Assembly (NCBI RefSeq): GCF_040675465.1
Contig: NZ_JBFAPA010000020.1
Span: 62,001-126,000, forward strand
Length of the DNA: 64,000 nt
Source of the DNA: Kibdelosporangium sp040675465
Lineage (GTDB): Bacteria > Actinomycetota > Actinomycetes > Mycobacteriales > Pseudonocardiaceae
Direction of reading: 5' to 3'
The notes below the pieces were generated by a model. The model did not search any database. It was not told the DNA's origin and saw nothing but the letters and a program-made list of their open reading frames with translations. The translations under genes and the position numbers were made by a program. The first letter of the stretch is position 1. Each line of letters starts with the position of its first letter. Shown piece by piece: positions 18,101 to 25,093 of this stretch.

Positions 18101-19087
18101 CGCCCACCCGGACGAGACACACGAGAAGACGCCTTCGGAGAGCAGGCTCGGCGGCCCACACAGCGTGCTTCTGGAACACCTTCGCCGGCGCAACCCTGGC
18201 GCCCACACGGCGTCATGTACCGCGGTGTTGTTCGCGCGTCTCGAGATGAGGTGACTGTGTGCATGCCTGAGGATGGCCGGATGTCCGCACGCCTCAGGAT
18301 GGGCCGACTGTCGGTACGTCCAGGATGAGCCGGATGTCCGCACGTCTCGGAATGGGGCCGCCAGTCTGCACGCCCGGCACAATGATCGCGGTATGAACGC
18401 GCAGCCGCACACGCGCCCATCTGCACGGGGCGGGCTGCCAGATGCTCGCGGGTACCGGGCGACGCTCTGGTCCGGAAAATGCCTACGGCACTATGGGTTC
18501 ACTGCCGCAGATGTCAAAGGCATTGGGCACCCCGCCCGGAGTTGCTCGGGGGCGCGAGGTTGCGCGCGGTGCGGACGCTGCTGTGTTGGTTGCCACGATG
18601 CCGGATATACCGTGCGGCTAGGGTGCGCGCGAGTGGCGCTGATGTCACGGGAGTGGGGTGTACTGGCTCGTGTAGCTGCCATGGTGCCCACATTGGCGTA
18701 GCTCCGGGGATTGGTGTGCATGCTTGCGTAGCTGCCGTGGGGGATCGGGGTGCCGGTGCGGACTGGTGGGTGCGCCGGTTCGGGTGCTGTGCGGATTGGG
18801 TGGGCGCACGAGTGGGATGCCAGGGCACGAGGGCTGGGATGCCCGTGGGGCGGCGGAGGTGGTGACGTCGGGGATGCCGCATGGAGCTGGTTGTGAGGTA
18901 CGTCGGGGCGCTGCACGGAGATGGCCGCGCGGCATGGAGCGGTGACGTTGGGACGTCGCACGGGAGATGGCCGTGTTTGGCGAGGGGTGTGGATGCGGCG
19001 GGCGGGTGAGGGCTTTGCCGGAGATCAGCGGTGCACCGCAGCCCGCACAACGGTTGGTGCGGGCCGGCGGCGCGGCGACGGTGCGGG
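18101..19087. other. Gene-free stretch downstream of ligA
   Basis: Nearly 1 kb shows no gene I can support. Open frames translate to low-complexity sequence without family likeness, and base composition fluctuates (G+T-rich plus strand after 18700). A 26-bp repeat block lies at 18244-18378. The right part (18650-18960) repeats short GT-rich phrases such as GGATGCC and GTGGGG without a clear period. Confidence 0.55.
18244..18378 (+). repeat. Degenerate 26-bp tandem repeat
   Basis: Units start at 18244, 18272, 18298, 18324 and 18350, spaced 28, 26, 26 and 26 bases. Each opens with GATG(A/G)GCCG-like sequence and includes a TGTCCGCACG-like core. Similarity among the middle three copies is high. 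Confidence 0.75.
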
Positions 19088-19558
19088 TCAGGCGTGTTTG
19101 GTGATGAGGAAGTGGAAGCAGCCTGCTTCTTGGCTTCGGGCGTGGATGTGGGCTACTTCTGGTTCGTTGAGGATCTTGTGCGCGGCTTCTTCGTGGTCGT
19201 CGGCGGGCGCCAGGAAGGTGATGTGGTCGTAGGCGCGGGCGCCGGTGTGGTCGAAGGGGTTGAGGATCGCCTTGTTGTGCGCGAACAAGGGTGGGTACTG
19301 GTCTGGGGTCTGGTAGCCCGCGCACTCGTTGTGGTGGACGAAGATCGGCCCGGCCTCCAGCCAGGGGCTCGGCTCGGTCCACGGGGTGTAGCAGATCAGG
19401 GCGATGTCCTCGTCCTGCTCCGCCCGCTCCAGGCAGCACCTGAGCGGCTCCCACCCCTCGGCGGACCGGAGTTGCCACTTGTTGCCGTGTTCGTCCATGC
19501 CCGCGGCGCGCATCGCGGCGAGGCGGTCGGCGGGGATGGCCGTGTATCGGAGCTGCAT
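19088..19558 (-). CDS. DUF1203-family protein
   Basis: The 156-residue product matches the DUF1203 family of small cytoplasmic proteins. It begins MQLRYTAIPADRLAAMRAAG, followed by WEPLRCCLERAEQDEDIALI, the conserved Pro-Trp stretch GPIFVHHNECAGY, and a C-terminal part with ILNPFDHTGARAYDHI and EPEVAHIHARSQEAGCFHF. The function of the family is not known. The open frame continues upstream through the TetR gene in another frame, so the ATG at 19558 was chosen from the family's N terminus. A weak copy of the CTAAGC palindrome lies 68 bases upstream (19626-19641), which may place it under the same TetR regulator as the next genes. Confidence 0.8.
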   Translation of the reverse strand: MQLRYTAIPADRLAAMRAAGMDEHGNKWQLRSAEGWEPLRCCLERAEQDEDIALICYTPWTEPSPWLEAGPIFVHHNECAGYQTPDQYPPLFAHNKAILNPFDHTGARAYDHITFLAPADDHEEAAHKILNEPEVAHIHARSQEAGCFHFLITKHA

Positions 19559-19625
19559 AAGGGCAATTTTGGCCGGGTGGCCACGGCGAAGCTGGCGGAT
19601 TCCGGACGTCGCGATTTTCTGTGAG

Positions 19626-19641
19626 GTGAGCGACCGCTTAG
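19626..19641 (-). promoter_or_regulatory. Weak copy of the CTAAGC-N4-GCTTAG palindrome
   Basis: Read on the minus strand it is CTAAGCGGTCGCTCAC: the first half is perfect and the second half has three mismatches to GCTTAG. It lies between the TetR stop and the DUF1203 start. Confidence 0.4.
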
Positions 19642-19694
19642 TATGCTCGGCGGGTACCGACTGGTAGGTATGTCTCTGACGTAACAGGATCGGC

Positions 19695-20300
19695 TCAGTC
19701 GATGGTGGAGTTGCCGAGCATGCGCAGCACAAGTGTGGCGTACTCGCGGCCGAGGGCGCGGGGTGTTTTGCGGGCGCGCTCGGTGTACCACCTGGCCACG
19801 TCGATACCCAGCGACAGCACCGCCCGGGCCGCGGTCTTCTCGTCGGGCACCTGGAACTCGCCAGTACGCACGCCTTCGGCGATGAGGGTGCGGACGGCCT
19901 GCTCGATCCGCCTGCGCAAGCCGGTGACCACCAGGTACTCGCTTTCCGGCAGAGCGTCCAGTTCGTACTGCACCACCCGGGCCACGGTGTGCTCGCGGGC
20001 GTGCCAGGCGACGAAGCTCTCCACCAGTGCGCGCATCTTGTCCGTCGGCGTCCCGTCCCCGGTGGCCAGGTCCTGGACCAGGGCGAGGGTCTGCTCATGG
20101 CCGCTGCGGCTGATCTCGAACAGCAGCGCGGTCTTGGACGGGAAATGCACGTACAGGGCGGCCGGGCTCATCCCGGCGGCGGTGGCGATGTCCCTGGTCG
20201 TGGTCGCGTGGAAGCCCACCGCGGCGAACGACTGCACGGCGGCGTGCATCAGCCGGCGGGCGGCTTCTGGTTTCACGTCCGGCCACAGTGACATCGTCAT
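19695..20300 (-). CDS. TetR-family transcriptional regulator
   Basis: This 201-residue protein has the TetR DNA-binding domain at residues about 12-60 (AVQSFAAVGFHATTTRDIATAAGMSPAALYVHFPSK) and an all-helical C-terminal ligand domain. It is divergent from an SDR gene, and the perfect palindrome CTAAGC-N4-GCTTAG lies in the 59-base gap. The same palindrome precedes an enoyl-CoA hydratase 2.9 kb away. From this context it is likely a repressor of lipid or acyl-CoA catabolism that senses an acyl-CoA, as several actinobacterial TetR proteins do. The start could be Met1 at 20300 or Met3 at 20294; neither has a clear ribosome-binding site. Confidence 0.92.
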   Translation of the reverse strand: MTMSLWPDVKPEAARRLMHAAVQSFAAVGFHATTTRDIATAAGMSPAALYVHFPSKTALLFEISRSGHEQTLALVQDLATGDGTPTDKMRALVESFVAWHAREHTVARVVQYELDALPESEYLVVTGLRRRIEQAVRTLIAEGVRTGEFQVPDEKTAARAVLSLGIDVARWYTERARKTPRALGREYATLVLRMLGNSTID

Positions 20301-20330
20301 GAATAGACACTACCGGCTCGGCCCCTCATG

Positions 20331-20346
20331 CTAAGCGGGCGCTTAG
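20331..20346 (+). promoter_or_regulatory. TetR operator candidate CTAAGCGGGCGCTTAG
   Basis: A palindrome with perfect 6-base arms CTAAGC/GCTTAG sits between the divergent TetR and SDR genes, 13 bases before the SDR start. A second copy with identical arms is at 23185-23200. Divergent placement next to a TetR gene is typical of the regulator's own operator. Confidence 0.7.
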
Positions 20347-20359
20347 GAAAGGACTGCAC

Positions 20360-21106
20360 ATGTTCAAGGACCGCGTGGCGATCGTCACCGGCGCGAGCCG
20401 CGGCATCGGGCTCGGTATCGCCAAGGCACTGACCGAGCGGGGCGCCAGGGTGTGCATCACCGCGCGCAATCCGGAGGCGCTCGAGGAGGCCGTGCGCGAG
20501 CTCGGCGGCTCGGACCACGCGATCTTCGTACCGGGCAAGTCCGACAACGGTGACCACCAGGACGAGGCCGTCGCCCGCACGATGGAGGCGTTCGGCCGGG
20601 TCGACATGCTGGTGAACAACACCGGCATCAACCCCGTGTACGGGCCGACCGTCGACATCGACCCGGCCGCCGCGGCGAAGATCCTCGCGGTGAACGTACT
20701 GGCGCCGATCGCGTGGACCCGCAAGGTGCGGGACGCCTGGATGGGCGAGCACGGCGGGTCGATCGTGAACGTCGCGTCCATCGCCGGGCTGCGTGCGTCC
20801 CCCGGCATCGGGCTCTACGGCGTCAGCAAGGCCGCGCTGATCCGGCTCACCATGGAGCTGGCGGTCGACCTCGCGCCGAACATCCGGGTCAACGCGGTCG
20901 CGCCCGCCGTGGTGAAGACGAAGTTCGCGACCGCCCTGTACGAGGGGCGTGAGGAGCAGGTTTCCTCGGTGTACCCGTTGAAGCGGCTGGGTCTTCCCGA
21001 GGATGTCGCCGGTGCGGTGGCGTTCCTGCTGTCCGACGACGCCGGCTGGGTGACCGGGCAGACGCTCGTGCTCGACGGTGGTCTCACGCTGGGCGGTGGC
21101 GTGTGA
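20360..21106 (+). CDS. SDR-family oxidoreductase
   Basis: This 248-residue classical short-chain dehydrogenase has the cofactor motif TGASRGIGLGI near residues 11-21 and NNTG (about 90). The catalytic Ser lies in NVASIAGLR, with Tyr and Lys in GLYGVSKAALI. The C-terminal GQTLVLDGGLTLGGG is typical of 3-oxoacyl-reductase-like members. AGGAAAGG precedes the ATG by 7 bases. It overlaps the next SDR gene by 4 bases (GTGA). Under the palindrome above it is probably derepressed together with the enoyl-CoA hydratase. The substrate is probably a hydroxyacyl-CoA or steroid-like alcohol; this is inferred only from context. Confidence 0.9.
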   Translation: MFKDRVAIVTGASRGIGLGIAKALTERGARVCITARNPEALEEAVRELGGSDHAIFVPGKSDNGDHQDEAVARTMEAFGRVDMLVNNTGINPVYGPTVDIDPAAAAKILAVNVLAPIAWTRKVRDAWMGEHGGSIVNVASIAGLRASPGIGLYGVSKAALIRLTMELAVDLAPNIRVNAVAPAVVKTKFATALYEGREEQVSSVYPLKRLGLPEDVAGAVAFLLSDDAGWVTGQTLVLDGGLTLGGGV

Positions 21107-21873
21107 GCGTCGACCTCAAGGACGCCGGTGTCGTGATCACCGGTGCGGCGCAAGGCATCGGCGCCGCCCTGGCCACCCGGTTCGCCGCCGAGGGTGCGCG
21201 ACTTTTCTTGTCCGACTTGGACAGTTCAGTCAACGACGTCGCCGCGTCGCTCGGCGCCTCGGCGTTCGTCGGTGACGCCGCGGCTGACGTGCCGGAACTC
21301 ATCGCCGCGGCCCGGGCCGAACTGGGCGAGATCGACGTGTTCTGCGCCAACGCCGGCATCGCGCCGATGGGGTCGGAGACCGCCCCGGAGGAACTCTGGG
21401 AGAGCGCCTGGAACGTCAACGTGATGTCGCACGTCCGGGCCGCGCGTGAACTGCTGCCTGCGTGGCTGGAGCGGGGACGCGGGCACTTCCTGGCGACTGT
21501 GTCCGCCGCGGGTCTGTTGACCACGTTGGGATCCGCGCCTTACTCCGTGACCAAACACGGCGCGCTGGCGTTCGCCGAATGGTTGCTGGCGACGTACAAA
21601 CACCGCGGCCTCACCGTGCAGGCGTTGTGCCCGCAGGGAGTCCGGACCCGGATGTACGAGCAGACCGGCGCGGGCGGGCAGTTGTTGATGGGCCCCAGCC
21701 TGATCGAACCTCAGCAGGTCGCCGACATCGTGGTCGAGGCGTTCCGCGGCGACCAGTTCCTGATCCTGCCCCATCCCGAAGTCGCGCAGTACTACGCCCA
21801 CCGCGCGACCGAGAACGACCGCTGGATCGCGGGCATGAACAAGCTCCAGCAGAAGGTCGAAAACCTCGGCTGA
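21103..21873 (+). CDS. SDR-family oxidoreductase
   Basis: This 256-residue short-chain dehydrogenase has TGAAQGIGAAL (cofactor), ANAGIAP, a catalytic Ser in TVSAAGLLT and the Tyr-x3-Lys pair in PYSVTKHGALAF. It differs from the preceding SDR in its longer C-terminal part (VAQYYAHRATENDRWIAGM), which resembles SDRs found in lipid-degradation loci. It is translationally coupled to the upstream SDR and followed by a hairpin terminator, so the pair forms a two-gene operon. Confidence 0.9.
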   Translation: MSVDLKDAGVVITGAAQGIGAALATRFAAEGARLFLSDLDSSVNDVAASLGASAFVGDAAADVPELIAAARAELGEIDVFCANAGIAPMGSETAPEELWESAWNVNVMSHVRAARELLPAWLERGRGHFLATVSAAGLLTTLGSAPYSVTKHGALAFAEWLLATYKHRGLTVQALCPQGVRTRMYEQTGAGGQLLMGPSLIEPQQVADIVVEAFRGDQFLILPHPEVAQYYAHRATENDRWIAGMNKLQQKVENLG

Positions 21874-21886
21874 CCGCCAGTTGGCC

Positions 21887-21920
21887 CCCGCCACCCGCTG
21901 ACGTTCTGGCTGGTGGCGGG
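21887..21920 (+). terminator. Hairpin after the two-SDR operon
   Basis: CCCGCCACC (21887-21895) and GGTGGCGGG (21912-21920) form a perfect 9-bp stem with a 16-base loop, 13 bases after the SDR stop. Confidence 0.65.
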
Positions 21921-22353
21921 CCTGCCGAGATTATCCATGACTCTGCGGCTCCCCTGGGTCCGTAAGTTACTCAGGGGGTCTGACAGAAATGGGTCGGTGG
22001 CGCGGGGTGTGGTTGTGCGTGAAGTTTGAGGGGTGTTGCTGATCCGGACGCGCGCGAGGTTGGTGGTGACCGGGGCCTTTTGGTCCGGTGGGGCGCTGGA
22101 CGTTCGTCGCGGTTTCGGCTTGGAGTCGTTGGCTCCTGGAACCTTGGAGATTGTGCTGGGCCCCTTGCAGGTGGACGAGCCAGCCGCAAGGGCAACTGCT
22201 TGGCGGCGACGATGTGGTCAAGTTTGGAAGCGCGGGAGGGTTCGGGGTTCTGATACTTCCGGTGGGGTGAGGGTCCGTTCCGCGGTGGGGGTTGTCAGGC
22301 CGCGCCAGAAGGATTCCGCGAGCTACGAAGAACTCCGCGAGGTCGTGCAGGTA
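21921..22353. other. Mostly gene-free stretch between convergent operons
   Basis: A long minus-strand frame crosses this stretch, but beyond the first ~33 codons (listed as a relic) it is Pro/Thr/Ser-rich low-complexity sequence. I see no other gene or site. Confidence 0.5.
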
Positions 22354-22398
22354 GAGCTGGAGCAGTTTGTCCTGCTCCAGCTCCTTTCGCACGGTCAC
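22300..22398 (-). pseudogene. Possible N-terminal relic of a GNAT acetyltransferase
   Basis: A GTG at 22398 overlaps the enoyl-CoA hydratase stop by 4 bases. The first ~33 residues include LLQLYLHDLAEF, which resembles the N-terminal LYLHDLSEF motif of GNAT-family acetyltransferases. After about residue 33 the frame becomes low-complexity Pro-rich sequence with no GNAT core. It may be the stump of a deleted gene; a chance likeness is possible. Confidence 0.3.
22354..22383 (-). terminator. Perfect 12-bp hairpin after the enoyl-CoA hydratase gene
   Basis: GAGCTGGAGCAG and CTGCTCCAGCTC pair perfectly around the 6-base loop TTTGTC. On the minus strand it begins 12 bases after the hydratase stop. 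There is no T-run. It lies within the possible GNAT relic. Confidence 0.5.
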
Positions 22399-23183
22399 AG
22401 CGGCGGGAAGTTGGGTGGGCGGCGTTCCGTCCAGCTGGCCAGGCCTTCGGCCAGCTCTGGGTGGGTGAAGGACTCGATCATCAGCTTGGCGGCTCGTTCG
22501 CCGGACTCCTCCAGCGGGAGCGGGGCTTCGTCGCGGATCTGCTGTTTCATCACGGCCATCGACCGCGGCGCGCTGTAGGTCGCGAGCTCCGTCGCGTACG
22601 CCTGGGCGGTGGGCAGCAGGGCGTCGAACGGGACGACCTCCTGGACCAGGCCGTAGGCGAGGGCGTCCTCCGCGGTGAAGGTACGGCCGGACAACAGCAG
22701 GTCCATCGCACGGCCACGGCCCACGAGGTCGGGCAGCAGGCGGGCGAGGCCGTACTCGGCGATCAGGCCGCGGCGCGCGAAGGCCGTGGTGAACTTGGCG
22801 CCCGCCGCGGCGAACCGCACGTCCGCCGTGCAGGCGATGACGAACCCGAGGCCCGCGCAGCCGCCGTTGATCGCCGCGACCACTGGTTTGCCGAGGAAGG
22901 CCGCCGCCTGGACGTTCGCGACCATGCCTTCGTGGCCGCCGCTCGCCTCCGCCGACACCCCGGCGAGCAGGTCGAGGTCGGCGCCGGGGCAGAACGAGGT
23001 GCCCGCGCCGGTCAGCACGATGGCCCGCACACCCTGGTCCTTCTCGAGGGCGCGCAGCGTCTCGCCGTACGCGACCTCCATCTCGATGTTCATCGCGTTG
23101 TGCCGGCCGGGACGGTCGAACGTCACCGTGGTCACCGCGCCGTCGGCCGAGATCCGTACCCCGTGGTCGGTCATGCCCAACAT
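22395..23183 (-). CDS. Enoyl-CoA hydratase/isomerase family protein
   Basis: This 262-residue crotonase-fold protein has GRHNAMN near the N terminus, the first oxyanion-hole stretch GAGTSFCPGADL, and the second, GGCAGLGFVIACTADVRFAA. It most likely hydrates or isomerises an unsaturated acyl-CoA in beta-oxidation. Whether the usual glutamate pair is present is unclear by eye, since the expected position reads EYGLARLLPDLVGR. ATG at 23183 or 23174 may be the start; neither has a Shine-Dalgarno. The palindrome CTAAGC-N4-GCTTAG ends 2 bases before the first ATG, so repressor binding would block transcription directly. Confidence 0.88.
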   Translation of the reverse strand: MLGMTDHGVRISADGAVTTVTFDRPGRHNAMNIEMEVAYGETLRALEKDQGVRAIVLTGAGTSFCPGADLDLLAGVSAEASGGHEGMVANVQAAAFLGKPVVAAINGGCAGLGFVIACTADVRFAAAGAKFTTAFARRGLIAEYGLARLLPDLVGRGRAMDLLLSGRTFTAEDALAYGLVQEVVPFDALLPTAQAYATELATYSAPRSMAVMKQQIRDEAPLPLEESGERAAKLMIESFTHPELAEGLASWTERRPPNFPPL

Positions 23184-23184
23184 G

Positions 23185-23200
23185 CTAAGCGGTTGCTTAG
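23185..23200. promoter_or_regulatory. TetR operator candidate CTAAGCGGTTGCTTAG
   Basis: This second perfect copy of the palindrome at 20331 (same arms, spacer GGTT in place of GGGC) lies between the divergent enoyl-CoA hydratase and second TetR genes. The flanking ATG before CTAAGC is shared too. Confidence 0.7.
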
Positions 23201-23222
23201 CTCACGTCGAGGTTGCCGACGA

Positions 23223-23238
23223 CATACCGAGCGGTATG
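23223..23238. promoter_or_regulatory. Palindrome CATACCGAGCGGTATG upstream of the second TetR gene
   Basis: Perfect 7-base arms CATACCG/CGGTATG with a 2-base centre lie 37 bases before the TetR start. It is distinct from the CTAAGC motif and is the likely autoregulatory site of this second TetR. Confidence 0.6.
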
Positions 23239-23274
23239 CTTGCGGCGCCTGAAGGAACGAAAGGTGACCCGACG

Positions 23275-23874
23275 ATGGCTCGTAGGCCCACCAGCGCGGC
23301 GTCCGGTGTGGACGAGCGGCTCCTGGCCGAGGCGACCCGGCTGTTCGCCAAGCAGGGCTTCGACCGCACGTCCGTGCAGGAAATCGTCGAGGCCGCGGGC
23401 GTGACCAAGGGCGCGATGTACCACTACTTCGGCTCCAAGGACGACCTGCTGCACGAGATCTACGGGCGGGTCCTGCGCGAGCAGACCGACCGGCTGGAGA
23501 AGTTCGCCGCCAGTGAGGCGCCGGTCGCCGAACGGCTGAAAGACGCCGCGGTCGACGTCGTCGTCACGACCATCGAGAACCTCGACGACGTGCGGATCTT
23601 CTACCAGTCCATGCAGTACCTCAGCCCCGCGAAACAGCGGGCGGTGCGCGCCGAACGGCGCCGCTACCACGAACGTTTCCGCGGCATGGTCGAGGAGGGC
23701 CAGCGGGACGGCGCGTTCCGCCTGGACGTGCCCGCCGACCTGGTCGTGGACTACTTCTTCGGCGCCGTGCACCACCTGGGCATCTGGTACCGCCGGACCG
23801 GGCAGCTGTCCGCCAATGACATCGCCACGCACTACGCCCACCTGTTGGTGGCTTCACTGCAGAAGGAGAACTGA
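23275..23874 (+). CDS. TetR-family transcriptional regulator
   Basis: This 199-residue protein has a TetR helix-turn-helix (ATRLFAKQGFDRTSVQEIVEAAGVTKGAMYHYFGSKDDL) and a TetR_C-like ligand domain with DVRIFYQSMQYLSP. I chose ATG 23275 (AAGGTG 8 bases upstream) over an in-frame ATG at 23236 that lies in the operator. It heads a compact run of five genes with 1- to 14-base junctions (SDR, MaoC, phosphotransferase, acyl-CoA dehydrogenase), and so is likely to regulate its own operon in response to an acyl-CoA. Confidence 0.92.
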   Translation: MARRPTSAASGVDERLLAEATRLFAKQGFDRTSVQEIVEAAGVTKGAMYHYFGSKDDLLHEIYGRVLREQTDRLEKFAASEAPVAERLKDAAVDVVVTTIENLDDVRIFYQSMQYLSPAKQRAVRAERRRYHERFRGMVEEGQRDGAFRLDVPADLVVDYFFGAVHHLGIWYRRTGQLSANDIATHYAHLLVASLQKEN

Positions 23875-24626
23875 TGACTTCGAAGGTCGCGATCGTCACC
23901 GGCGCCGCCCGCGGCATCGGGGCAGGCGTCGCCCGCAGGCTCGCCGCCGACGGGTTCGCCGTCGCCCTGCTGGACCTCGACGAGGCGGGCGTCAAGGAGG
24001 GTGCGGCCGCCATCGTCGCCGACGGGGGCAAGGCGATCGGGCTGAGCGTCGACGTCAGCGACACCGAGCAGGTCGAGGCCGCGGTCAGCCAGGTCGCGCA
24101 GGAGCTCGGCGCGCCGACGGTGCTGATCAACAACGCCGGCATCACGCGGGACAACCTGCTGTTCAAGATGACCGACAACGACTGGGACTCGGTCATCGGC
24201 GTGCACCTGCGCGGCTCGTTCCTGATGAGCCGCGCGGTCCAGAAGCACATGACCGAGCAGGGCTGGGGCCGGATCGTGAACCTGTCCAGCACGTCCGCGC
24301 TGGGCAACCGCGGCCAGGCGAACTACTCGGCGGCCAAGGCGGGCCTGCAGGGCTTCACCAAGACGCTGGCCATCGAGCTGGGCAAGTTCGGTGTCACGGT
24401 CAACGCGATCGCCCCCGGGTTCATCGCGACCGACATGACCGCCGCGACCGCCGAGCGGCTGGGCGTGTCGTTCGAGGACATGAAGGCCGGTGCGGCCGCG
24501 CAGATCCCGGTTCGCCGGGTCGGTGAGCCGGAGGACATCGCGCACCTGGTGTCGTTCTTCGTCAGCGAGGGTGCGGGCTTCATCTCCGGTCAGGTCGTGT
24601 ACGCGGCCGGCGGGCCGACGGACTGA
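23874..24626 (+). CDS. 3-oxoacyl-ACP/CoA reductase-like SDR (FabG type)
   Basis: This 250-residue protein is close to FabG: TGAARGIGAGVA, NNAGITRDNLLFKM, catalytic Ser in NLSSTSALGNRGQANYSAAK with Tyr and Lys, and the end GAGFISGQVVYAAGGPTD. It reduces 3-oxoacyl or oxidises 3-hydroxyacyl thioesters with NADP(H). Placed between a MaoC hydratase and an acyl-CoA dehydrogenase operon, it probably acts on acyl-CoA, not in general fatty acid synthesis. The start overlaps the TetR stop by one base (TGATG). Confidence 0.92.
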   Translation: MTSKVAIVTGAARGIGAGVARRLAADGFAVALLDLDEAGVKEGAAAIVADGGKAIGLSVDVSDTEQVEAAVSQVAQELGAPTVLINNAGITRDNLLFKMTDNDWDSVIGVHLRGSFLMSRAVQKHMTEQGWGRIVNLSSTSALGNRGQANYSAAKAGLQGFTKTLAIELGKFGVTVNAIAPGFIATDMTAATAERLGVSFEDMKAGAAAQIPVRRVGEPEDIAHLVSFFVSEGAGFISGQVVYAAGGPTD

Positions 24627-24640
24627 AAGGGACAGGGCGC

Positions 24641-25093
24641 ATGCGGGTCTTCAAGGATGTCGACGAGCTGGCCGCGGCCAAGGGCGAGTCGCTGGGCACC
24701 GGCGAGTGGCGTGAGGTCACCCAGGAGGCGGTGCAGCTGTTCGCCGACGCGACCGGCGACCACCAGTGGATCCACCTGGACGTCGAGCGCGCCAAGGCCG
24801 GCCCGTTCGGGTCGACGATCGCGCACGGGTACATGACGCTGTCGCTGATCCCGGTGCTGGCCAAGGACATCTACCGGGTCGAGAACGTCGCGATGGTGGT
24901 CAACTACGGCCTGAACAAGGTCCGTTTCCCGTCGCCGGTGAAGGTCGGCTCGCGGGTGCGCGGCACCGCCGAGCTGCTGGAGATCACCGACGTGCAGGGC
25001 GGCAAGCAGGCGATCACCAAGTTCACCATCGAGATCGAGGGCAGCGACAAGCCCGCGTGCGTCGCCGAGACCGTCAGCCGGATCTACCGATGA
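24641..25093 (+). CDS. MaoC-family (R)-hydratase
   Basis: This 150-residue hot-dog-fold protein contains the hydratase 2 motif DATGDHQWIHLDVERAK with the expected Asp and His, and GSTIAHGYMTLSLIP. Such enzymes add water to 2-enoyl-CoA to give the (R)-3-hydroxyacyl-CoA, which pairs well with the preceding FabG-type reductase. It overlaps the next gene by 4 bases (ATGA). Confidence 0.92.
   Translation: MRVFKDVDELAAAKGESLGTGEWREVTQEAVQLFADATGDHQWIHLDVERAKAGPFGSTIAHGYMTLSLIPVLAKDIYRVENVAMVVNYGLNKVRFPSPVKVGSRVRGTAELLEITDVQGGKQAITKFTIEIEGSDKPACVAETVSRIYR

Noticed and set aside
15839..18412. Long minus-strand open frame (857 codons) opposite ligA
   Set aside because: It mirrors the high-GC codon structure of ligA, has no family likeness and no ribosome-binding site.
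18645..19478. Minus-strand frame extending the DUF1203 region
   Set aside because: It is in a different frame from the DUF1203 protein and is a shadow plus low-complexity sequence.
21967..22398. 143-codon minus-strand gene
   Set aside because: Only the first ~33 codons look gene-like; the rest is Pro/Ser/Thr-rich and not supported.
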